23,073 bases of DNA, taken from contig JAJOHG010000399.1 of NCBI GenBank assembly GCA_021029095.1, forward strand, positions 1 through 23,073. Reading direction: 5' to 3'. The number at the start of each line of letters is the position of its first letter. Position 1 is the first letter of the stretch. Source of the stretch: Phellopilus nigrolimitatus (lineage: Eukaryota; Basidiomycota; Agaricomycetes; Hymenochaetales; Hymenochaetaceae). The notes under the pieces are model-generated. The model was not told where the DNA came from and did not search any database. It was given only the letters and a program-made list of their open reading frames with translations. The position numbers and the translations under genes were made by a program. Positions 1 to 7,406 of this stretch are shown one piece after another.

Positions 1-239
1 CCAGCTGTACAGCACGTTCCGTCGTCATCCAAAGCACTGGATTGTGCCAGAGGTCTTCGTCGTCTATGACAGCAATGACGAAGCAGATGAACTTGAAAAT
101 GATATCATTGAGATTGGCGACGCACAGCAACCAAAGTTTGCTAGCAAACCAGAAGATAAAGTCGGGATTATAAGTGCATTTTCTTCTGGCGGGAGTGCTG
201 GAACTACTTTATATCCGCCGACCGCATCTGATTTTCCAA

Positions 240-381
240 CTGCACAGAGAAGATAGGCGTGCCCCGAACAAAACAGACAGCGCGTAAGTCGACCGGTGGA
301 ACGCCTCCTGCTGCACAGAGCAAGATAGGTGTTGCCCCGAAGACATTCATTTCGCGGAAGTCGACCGGTGAAAGCCTCCTA
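240..381 (+). repeat. Two-unit tandem repeat (about 71 bp) carrying the H3-like tail
   Basis: Unit 1 (240-310) and unit 2 (311-381) both start CTGCACAGAG, share AAGTCGACCGGTG and end in GCCTCCT, with small indels between them. Unit 2 reads in the same frame as unit 1 and keeps RKSTGE (355-372) where unit 1 has RKSTGG, so the K9-like site is present twice. Unit 2 is more diverged over the K4-like part (A-P-K-T-F-I-S). Confidence 0.8.
259..300 (+). other. Histone H3 N-terminal tail mimic
   Basis: The frame starting at 259 reads V-P then RTKQTARKSTGG (265-300), identical to residues 2-13 of histone H3 and covering the K4, R8, K9 and S10 contexts. The alignment reaches the H3 start: GTG stands where H3 has ATG, and CCC where H3 has GCC. 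After GG the similarity fades but stays collinear (T-P-P-A-A-Q against K-A-P-R-K-Q). It is internal to the protein, between the SUMO-motif region and the globular domain. A perfect GTAAGT donor lies inside it at 284-289. The host gene is frameshifted further downstream. Confidence 0.9.
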
Positions 382-1551
382 AGATACAGAACTCGAGCAA
401 ATTGCGGAGTCTGCATAAAAGGAACCCCTTTTTCAGCAAGCTTGAGAATGTCCGTCTTTGTCTGCTTTCTCCTGCCCTTCCGTACACTAACAAGCTCCGC
501 ACAGCCTGCTATCAGGATCCACAGTGAAGTCCGAAGCCCTTCGTCTCCCAGAAGACACGGTGTACGCTCGTCTTTGCCATCTGGGTGATCCTGTTTACCG
601 AGTCACCGCGCCGGAAGCACTGACCAGGCGTACGACTACACGTGAATTTTCTAAGCAGTACATTTGGGGAAACAAGTATGCATTCGTGCAGCGTCTGAAT
701 CCGTCACATAAAAGCTAAACACGGATACTCCCACTTCCTCTGTCCCAACCTTAACACGGACCCGCACGCACCTCAAGTCCCTGGCGCCCACGGGCTGCTG
801 TTCCGATCGGAGGAGGATGACGACCTGCTCATGGAAGACGGCGAGCGAAATCAAAAACCTCACAAAGTGATTGCTGGGCTAGGACCCAATCTGTGGCTAT
901 ATACTGGCGATTACGAGCTTCAAGAGTCTGAGTCCCTGACGCCTGAGCAGTGGGGAGCTTTACCACAAAAGGTTGTTTGCAAACTACATGGCGTTTTTTT
1001 TTTCCTCCCGCAATTCGCTTATCTTCTTTATAAGGCGCGGGATAAATGGGCTATGAGCATCGTGAAAGCGAAGGCTGGCCCTCGCGCTCAAACACGCGCG
1101 TCTATCGCTCTCAGACTTCAAAACAAGTGTGAGCCGTCGACATCGCAAGTCAAAAACATGGTTAGGGCAAAGGGCGATGCGTGGGACAATGTCAAGCTAG
1201 AAGACGTCAAAGGTGCTTTTCAGCGAGGGAAGAAGTAAGTTAACTTGGATATTTTATCTACCACATGAATTAACCAGCTCCCGGTATTTCTAGCGAATAA
1301 ATGTTTTGGTTATGAAGTGTATCGGTTACGACCAGGCCTTCCAACAGAAGCTCATCGACGGGCCCATGGCTCGAGTTGATTATGTCGATGGTTCCAAAAC
1401 ACATGATCTAGATGAATCTGACCAGGACTCTGTCCTTGACGAGGATGTCGAACGGCATTCGCCAGATTCTCGGGCGTTCAAACGAGCTCACAGCTCTTCT
1501 TCGCATCAAGAAGATAGGCAGCCTCGTCGTAGACGCCTAGCACTTTCATAA

Positions 1552-1915
1552 AGTCTAATACGGTGCTTTACATTTGGATTTAATGCTGTCAGTGCACTTT
1601 TTTGTTTGCTGTGTACTTCGACTCACGTGCAATTGTCCGTGCAGTCGCTCTCGATTCGTTTTTAGACCGTTTAAAATCCTTACTGAACCAACGAGTTTTA
1701 TACGTCGACATATACCAGCGCTTTCAATCACCGGCAGCACTATGACTCTCTTCTACTTGTCATGCATATGTATCACTTCTAAGACCCACGTGGGGAATGT
1801 ACAGGCACGGATGTGACGTAATTGTAACAGTTTGTGACAAATGTTCAAGCTCTGTCGCTTGGCAACTTACCCGAAGTCTAAATCTCCTTCAACTTTCAAT
1901 CTGGAATCCGATAGG
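1552..1915. promoter_or_regulatory. Intergenic region, presumed promoter of copy 2
   Basis: No gene is supported here. The stretch holds the 3' flank of copy 1 and the 5' flank of copy 2. Two CACGTG E-box-type hexamers (1624-1629 and 1787-1792) and a TGACGTAA CRE-like site (1814-1821) are visible. The last two lie within about 130 bp upstream of the copy 2 start. Their function is inferred from motif shape only. Confidence 0.35.
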
Positions 1916-3857
1916 ATGGACGATGAGCTCCGCCGTCTACGCCAGGACGATGCTGAGCTTCGCAGCGAGTTTCAGACAGCTCATAGTAAAATAAAGCGGT
2001 TGAAATTTGAGCAAGATCGTAGATTATTGGACAGACAAGTGCGAGAGTTACTTCAACACGCCGACGCCGAATCGGAGGCAGCTATAGCCTTGGCGCAAGC
2101 AGTAGCTCAGTACGCTGTGTCATCAGCTCCAGCTCTTACCGATGCTCAGCAAGAGGTGTGTTTTTCACCCTTATAGTACTATATATCATTCAGACTGCTT
2201 TTTCAGAAGGATAAGGCCAATGTCGAGGAGATGCCGAATAAGGCTTTCACAGAAGCAGGATCCGCGCCCATTCTTTCATCTAGAACTGTGAGCAAAACTG
2301 CGCAACTATGCTACACTTAATTGAGGATCCATCTAGGCACTGAGCACTGACAAGGGATCAGTCATAGCCAAGTCTTCCCCGCAGTCTGATGTGAGAGTTT
2401 TTTCTAAGCTTATTTCAATCTAAAACTCCTTTTTTCGATACAGCTCAGCCAGTCATCGTCTAAGGCTCTTACAATTGTGCCAGAAGAAGTAACCATCGAC
2501 GACAACAGCAACGAAATGCAAGGAATTGAGAATGCTACGCCGGAAACTGGAGGTACACAGCAACAAGGGACCACCAGCAAACCCGAGAATAAAGCCGCAA
2601 GTTCCTCAAATGCATATTCTACCCACAGTAGTACTATCAGATCTATTCTCTCGCTTACGCGATGGCCGAGGAAAGTACAAGCGAGGAAGTCGACTGGTGG
2701 GCGTCTTTCGAGGGCGAACAATCAGGCGTGGTTCCTCGAAGACCTTGTTAATGTCAGTTTACGCTTGCTTCCTCCATTCTCTCCCGCACTTGACGAGTTT
2801 CTGTACAGTATACCATCAAGGTCAAAGCCAATCCTCGAGCCATTCGTCTTCCAGAAGAGACAGTTTACGATTATCTTCGCCATTTTATGGATCCTGTATA
2901 CCCAGTCCCTGCGGCGGCAGAGCTGACTGGACACACGACAACGCGTGAATTTCTAAGCAAAGCATTCGGGGGAAACAAGAATGCATTCGTGCAGCGTCTG
3001 AACCCGTCACATAAAGCTAAACACGGATACTCCCACTTCCTGTGTCCCAATCTTAACACGAACCCACATGCACCTCAAGTTCCTGGCGCCCACGGGTTAA
3101 TATTCCGATCGGAGAATGACTATGGCGTGCTCGCGAAAGATTCCAAGCGAAACCGAAAACCTCACAAGGTGATTTCTGGGCTAGGTCCCAATATGTGGCT
3201 ATATACCGGCGATTACGAGCTTCAAGAGTCCGGATTCCTGACGCCTGAGCAATGGGGAGCTTTACCAAAAAAGGTTGTTTGCAAATTACGCCGCGTTTTT
3301 CTCCCGCAATTCGCTTATCACATTTATAAGGCGCGGGAGAAATGGGCTATGAGCATCGTGAAAGCGAAGGCCGGCCCTCGCGCTCAAGCACGCGCGTCTA
3401 TCGCTCTCAGACTTCAATACAAATGTGAGCCGTCGACATCGCAAGTTAAAAAAATGATCAAGAGAAAAGGCGATGCGTGGGACAACGTCAAGCTAGAAGA
3501 CGTCGAAGGTGCTCTTCAGCGAGGGGAAGAAGTAAGTCTTGGTTATTTTATCTATCGCATGAATTAAGTAGTTCTCCAAAACTTTAGCGGATAGATGTTT
3601 TGGTTATGAAGTGTGTCGGTTACGACGTGGCCTTCCAGCAGAAGCTTGTCAATGGCCCCGAGTTTGGAGGTGACTTCGTCGATAGTTCAGACGCACAAGA
3701 TTCAGACTCATCTGATGGAGACTCATCTGATGGAGACTCTGTATCTGACGAGGATGTTAAACAGCACTCGGCAGACTCTCAGACCTCCAAACGACCTCAC
3801 AGCGATTCCTCGGATGAGGAAGAGACACAACCTCCTCTAAAGCGCATCGGACTTTGA
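1916..3857 (+). CDS. Tandem family copy 2: coiled coil, H3K9-like linker, DUF6697-like domain
   Basis: Gene of unknown function, probably nuclear. Proposed exons are 1916-2155, 2207-2287, 2337-2390, 2444-2752, 2809-3273, 3331-3531 and 3588-3857, giving about 539 residues without a stop. Residues 1-60 form a charged coiled coil (MDDELRRLRQDDAELRSEF). An acidic Ser/Thr-rich stretch follows, with a weak SUMO-motif remnant (EVTIDD). The linker holds PRKVQARKSTGG near residues 200-211. The globular domain starts near residue 242 and carries KHGYSHFLCPNLNTNPHAP, VPGAHGLIFRS and YTGDYEL. The last exon has VLVMKCVGYD, a DSSDGDS repeat and a basic PPLKRIGL end. The start was chosen because it aligns with the copy 3 start. 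Intron 3274-3330 is 57 nt with no in-frame stop, so it could be retained. An acceptor at 2820 is the alternative to 2808. The DUF6697 name is from memory. Confidence 0.72.
2666..2713 (+). other. H3 tail-like segment with K9/S10 context kept
   Basis: In the open frame of copy 2 this reads PRKVQARKSTGGRLSR. ARKSTGG (2681-2701) equals H3 residues 7-13, and the trailing R matches H3 R17 in spacing. The K4 part is eroded and one residue shorter. The DNA still carries ATGGCC at 2662-2667, where H3 starts ATGGCC, but small deletions have moved it out of frame. It occupies the same position in the protein as the copy 1 mimic, so the insertion predates the duplication. Confidence 0.75.
3708..3737 (+). 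repeat. 15-bp tandem repeat encoding SSDGD
   Basis: Two perfect copies of TCATCTGATGGAGAC lie in the last exon of copy 2. They lengthen the acidic Ser-Asp tract in frame. Copies 1 and 3 lack this expansion. Confidence 0.85.
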
Positions 3858-4508
3858 GTCTGTTATTAAACATAAATTGTAAGGTCTTGTCATGTCTTTA
3901 TTGCTTGTTACTGATGTCATCCATCTCGTTCTTTTCCTTTTGGCTTAGATGCAACCACACGTAGTCGCCTTCGATTCATTCGTTCGGTTCTTCTGATAGG
4001 TTCTAGACTACTTGACTAATTTCATCTGACTACATGTATCAACACTTTCTCTGAGTATCAATGAATTTTTTGGATGACCGTGGGGGACCCTAACCCGATC
4101 TATACGTATTCACCACCGGCATCTTCCGAAACCCTGTCGCCCGACCCCTTGAACCATCCGCGCGATAAATGCACACCTCAAGCTTCTCAATAGGCAATTG
4201 ACGTTTGGAAATAAACGCATCAAAACCGATCGAGACGTATTGTAGAGTACAAATATAACAAATTACGCCATAAAGGATCTTTACTTGTACTCGGACAGAC
4301 CTAGGCAGAGCGACGGCCAAATGCATATCAGATTATGTACAGAGGGACTTTCTGAGTCGCCTCATAAACTGTGTCTTATCAGTAATTTTGGCTTCGGCAT
4401 CTTCCGAGCCTGACCCTATTATAGATAACGCTGTCCAGACTTCGAATGACGATCAAGCTCTGTTTCCGACGACGATCCCCTCGAACCGTTGCCGAGCACC
4501 GAGCGACG
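3858..4508. other. Intergenic region between copies 2 and 3
   Basis: About 650 bp holding the 3' flank of copy 2, a decayed first-exon fragment (listed separately) and the 5' flank of copy 3. A shared CGGCATCTTCCGA string occurs before the fragment and again in the copy 3 leader (about 4394), which supports a local duplication. No other gene is supported. Confidence 0.5.
4161..4250 (+). pseudogene. Decayed first-exon (coiled-coil) fragment of the tandem family
   Basis: Aligns with the copy 3 first exon at about 4535-4625. CTCAAGCTTC is shared, and the frame reads NKRIKTDRDVL followed by TAG, where copy 3 reads NKRIKADRDVLEE. The start codon and the downstream exons are missing. It is therefore a sixth, fragmentary unit of the array, with a stop replacing the Glu codon. 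Confidence 0.75.
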
Positions 4509-6796
4509 ATGAGCGACAACGTCCTGCGGCGTCTGCGAGACAAGAACGCGCGACTCAAGCTTCAAGTCCAACGTCTAACATATGAGAACAAACGCATCAA
4601 AGCTGACCGGGATGTATTGGAGGAGCAGGTGCAGAGTTTCTTCCAGCGTGCCGCTGAGACAACGCGGAGTACAACAGCACAATCTGGAGTCCAAGACCCT
4701 AAGCCTGAACCCGTTGAACAAAACGTGAGTCTTAAGTACTTTCTGTATGACGTGTTGTCTTATTACTTGACTTTAGTTTCGTGGAGAGCAGGACGGGAAG
4801 CTTAATGTAAATGATTTCCAAGGCATCGATGATAGCGAGGTCGGAAACATTTATGAAGGGGAGCCAAAACTACCCTCTTCGTCTGACAATCACGATGTAA
4901 GCTCAAGCCTATGTAATGTGTCTTCCGTGTGCTTATCTATAGTTTCCTTCCACGAAGGTTCAAAACACGAATGTACTGGTCGATGAGAAACCTATGAAAT
5001 CCAGTCCCTTTCCCCTCAAAGTAAGCGATTCTGGCTCGCACTAATTAATGTTCTTCCTGAACTTGATTGTATTTAATTCAACGTGCAGTCTCCGCCGCCT
5101 CTTCCTGAACATCAGGGGCTAGAGGCTATCGTAATAGACGACAGCGAGGATTCCCGCAATAGAGATCAAAATTCGAATGTGCCACTGATCGACGAAAAGC
5201 CTCCGTCTCAGACAGTAAGGAAGTCTGACATACATTTTATACGATTTCTGACATCAATCTCCTCGTATCTTTCTTCATCCACGTCTACTCAGCCCACTTC
5301 GGACGTTATTGTCGTAGACGACAGCGATGACGAGGTCGACGAGCTCAGTGAGGACGAGAACGTTGATATTTCACCCGTTCTTGTCGAAACTGTACGCGAT
5401 GCGGACGTTCGCGCCCATGTTGATCATACCGCAGGTTTTCAATCTCAGCCCGCTTCCAAGCCTGATCAGCCAGAAAGGGGGACTGGCACGATGACGAGAA
5501 AGGTTATTAGGGAAGAAACGGCGATTACACGACCCGCCCTTCGCTTCCAGTCACAATCGACAGCGTGTAGGTATCGATTTGTTGTTTGTCAACGCGGACA
5601 CTTAGTTAACGTTATGCTCAGCTGGTCTTGATAAGACGACGTTTCTCAAGAAGCTTGTCAATGTTTGTCTCATTCATTTCTTCATTTATCTTGACCATGC
5701 CATCTGATACGAGCCATTTTCTAAGCCTAACTATAAAATAAGAATTAAAAGCGAGGCCATGCATCTTCCGGCTGATGCAATATTTGATCGCCTGCGATAT
5801 CTTGGCAATCCAACTTACCCCGTCACTGCACCACCAAGGCTCACAGAGTATGTCTCGACGCGTGTACATGTCTCAAAGACATTTGGAGGAAATCGACAGA
5901 AATTTATTTCCCGCCCCGAAGCTTCCAAAGCTAAGGAGCATGGATATACCCATTTCTTGTTCCCTAACCTAAACATGAATCCACACGCGCCCCAGTTCCC
6001 TGGTGCCCATGGATTGCTTTTTCGCTCGGGTATCGACGACGAGATGTTTGCTCAGGAGGAAGGAAAGAAAGCTCTGGGTAAAGGAGAGCCACACAAAGTA
6101 ATTGTTTGTCTGGGTACGAAGCACCACATCTATGTCGGTGATTACGAGTTTGAGCGCCCTGAGCCGTTGTCTATTGCGCAATGGGAGGCATTACCGGAAA
6201 ATGTAAGTTTCGACACTATATAAGATTGCTTGCTTACCCTTTTCTCTTTTTCGATGCAAGGTGCGCAAGAAATGGGTTGAAAGGATATTTGATTCGAAGA
6301 CAGGACTACGCGCCCTGACGCGTGCATCCGTTGCTCTCCGCTGCCGGAGCGTGCGCGAGCCGACTATCCTGGAAGTCCGAAACTTAGTCAAGACTAAAGG
6401 ACGGCCATGGAAGACTGTTACTTTGGAAGACATCAAAAAGGCCTTTGATCGCGGCGAAGAAGTACTGATTTGCCTGCGTGTCTTTATACATATATGCTAA
6501 TACGTGTCTCACATTTCTAGAAAATCATTGTCTGGGTCATGAAGTGCGTCGGTTACGATGAAGCTTTTCAGCAAAAACATATAGATGGTCCCCAAGTTCC
6601 TGAAAACGGCGATGCCGCGCCTGGGAGAATCGATGATGTTAGCGAGCTCGCCACCTCTGATGAGGACGAAGGGCCTCCGAGACCGGCTACGAAGAGCGCT
6701 AAACGATCTCTCACTGAAGATCCGGATTACCGGGATACAGAGAAAGCCGCCACAGAGGATAGCCCGCGTCCCCTTCAGAGGCTTCGCACGCGATAA
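4509..6796 (+). CDS. Tandem family copy 3: coiled coil, two SUMO-interacting-like motifs, DUF6697-like domain
   Basis: Intact model of about 602 residues. Exons: 4509-4724, 4777-4896, 4943-5020, 5089-5214, 5293-5566, 5622-5662, 5726-6202, 6261-6461, 6521-6796. All junctions are GT-AG and phases agree. Residues 1-50 are a coiled coil (LRRLRDKNARLKLQVQRL). Two strong SUMO-interacting-like motifs follow, IVIDDSEDS (about 152) and VIVVDDSDDE (about 185), each hydrophobic run being followed by Asp/Ser. The globular domain starts near residue 298 (HLPADAIFDRL) and includes EHGYTHFLFPNLNMNPHAP, FPGAHGLLFRS and YVGDYEFERP. The C-terminal exon reads IIVWVMKCVGYDEAFQQK and ends in an acidic then basic tail. 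The linker position holding the H3 tail in copies 1-2 reads MTRKVIREE here, so the mimic is largely lost. The 78-nt intron 5215-5292 has no in-frame stop. Role unknown; a nuclear SUMO-binding protein is inferred. Confidence 0.78.
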
Positions 6797-7125
6797 ATCA
6801 AGGCATACAATCAATGCATATGTTAGGCTCGCTCTGCAGTGAGACATGGTTCCTTTTGCTTTGTATCTTGATGTATTCACTGATTCCGACCTCAAACATC
6901 TAAAACCGTAAATTTCTCTTCCCTTGTACTACTGTACCGATATGTCTGCTGATTTCGTTCCCTGTGTGCATGTGTATGTTCGTCGTTTTAGTTTAGTAGC
7001 TACCCTGTAACCAGAAAAAAATGTCAAGAGTATTGTACACTGTTCATGTCGGATACGGCGAAAGAAAACTGCAAGTCAATGACGAATGGAGAGAGAAAGA
7101 GCAGAAAAAACAAGAGAAAAAAGTA
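6797..7125. other. Intergenic region downstream of copy 3
   Basis: Holds the 3' flank of copy 3 and, at its right end, the A/T-rich downstream flank of the minus-strand tRNA gene. No protein-coding gene is supported. Confidence 0.5.
7117..7122 (-). terminator. RNA polymerase III terminator of tRNA-Arg
   Basis: Six consecutive A on the plus strand are T6 on the tRNA strand, four bases after the discriminator base. This is the expected Pol III stop. Confidence 0.85.
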
Positions 7126-7211
7126 TGACCACCGCAGGTCTCGAACCTGCAATCTCCTGATTAGGACATTACAAATCGTAGTCAGACGCGATACCATTTC
7201 GCCAGGCGGCC
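7126..7211 (-). tRNA. tRNA-Arg (anticodon ACG) with a 14-nt intron
   Basis: The complement folds as a full cloverleaf. The acceptor stem is GGCCGCC/GGTGGTC with two G-T wobbles. The D stem is GCGA/TCGC with GG in the loop, the anticodon stem TCTGA/TCAGG, and the T arm GCAGG-TTCGAGA-CCTGC. Anticodon ACG is at 7177-7179 (complement). The canonical intron position, one base 3' of the anticodon, holds 14 extra bases (7162-7175). The discriminator is A and CCA is not encoded, as in eukaryotes. It reads CGN arginine codons after A34-to-inosine editing. Confidence 0.95.
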
Positions 7212-7406
7212 ATGTAAATGACTGTACCTTACTGTTTCTGATTCGGCTAATTTATACTTACCATATTGGGGACATCTTCGTCCACGTTTGGTTAGCAAAG
7301 TTCTTCTCGAAGTCGCCTAAATATCACATAGCGACGAGAAAATGCTGCAAATTTAATCCACTCACTCGCCTCTGACAATACCGCATCAGCAAGGCTAGCT
7401 ACCCTC

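Larger units (their letters stand above)
1..1551 (+). pseudogene. Tandem family copy 1: SUMO-motif / H3-tail-like / DUF6697-like protein, 5' cut and frameshifted
   Basis: Left-edge partial copy, closely related to copy 2. What can be read: an acidic SUMO-interacting-like stretch (VFVVYDSNDE, from about 56), then an H3-tail-like linker (257-449), a probable intron 450-504 with a CACTAAC branch point, the globular domain (from about 505), and a last exon 1294-1551 with MKCIGYD and a basic end (PRRRRLALS). Compared with copy 2 it has an extra A near 709-713 that gives a stop at 716-718, a missing G near 1226-1229 before the next donor, and a short indel near 35-40. The parts therefore lie in different frames. 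Intron 450-504 joins the H3-like frame to the domain frame correctly, and its product lines up without gaps with copy 3 up to the LP motif. A weak donor at 174 and the TAG at 254-256 could join the SUMO-motif exon in frame. I infer a recently decayed gene; single-base sequence errors are the alternative. Confidence 0.75.

Noticed and set aside
382..449. A frame-shifted reading of copy 1 (RSLHKRNPFFSKLENVR) resembles the H3 region RKLPFQRLVRE.
   Set aside because: The intron at 450-504 fits the other frame, and the F..KL.N end is a general feature of this exon in copies 2 and 3, so H3 origin is not needed.
2662..2751. An alternative frame over the copy 2 mimic reads MAEESTSEEVDWW.
   Set aside because: It ends in a stop before the conserved exon end, while the ARKSTGG frame runs open from the SUMO-motif region to FLEDLVN and splices in phase.
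4090..4326. Minus-strand open frame of 78 codons between copies 2 and 3.
   Set aside because: The plus strand of this stretch is a recognisable first-exon relic; the minus frame has no family resemblance.
5622..5662. GLDKTTFLKKLVN in copy 3 resembles the P-loop of Arl-type GTPases ([15 protein letters not shown] in this window).
   Set aside because: It lacks the AG before KTT, spans an exon in the linker, and aligns gap-free with non-P-loop sequence in copies 1 and 2. No other G motifs follow.
7046..7375. 109-codon plus-strand frame across the tRNA region.
   Set aside because: It runs through the complement of a complete tRNA gene and its terminator and has no protein-like features.
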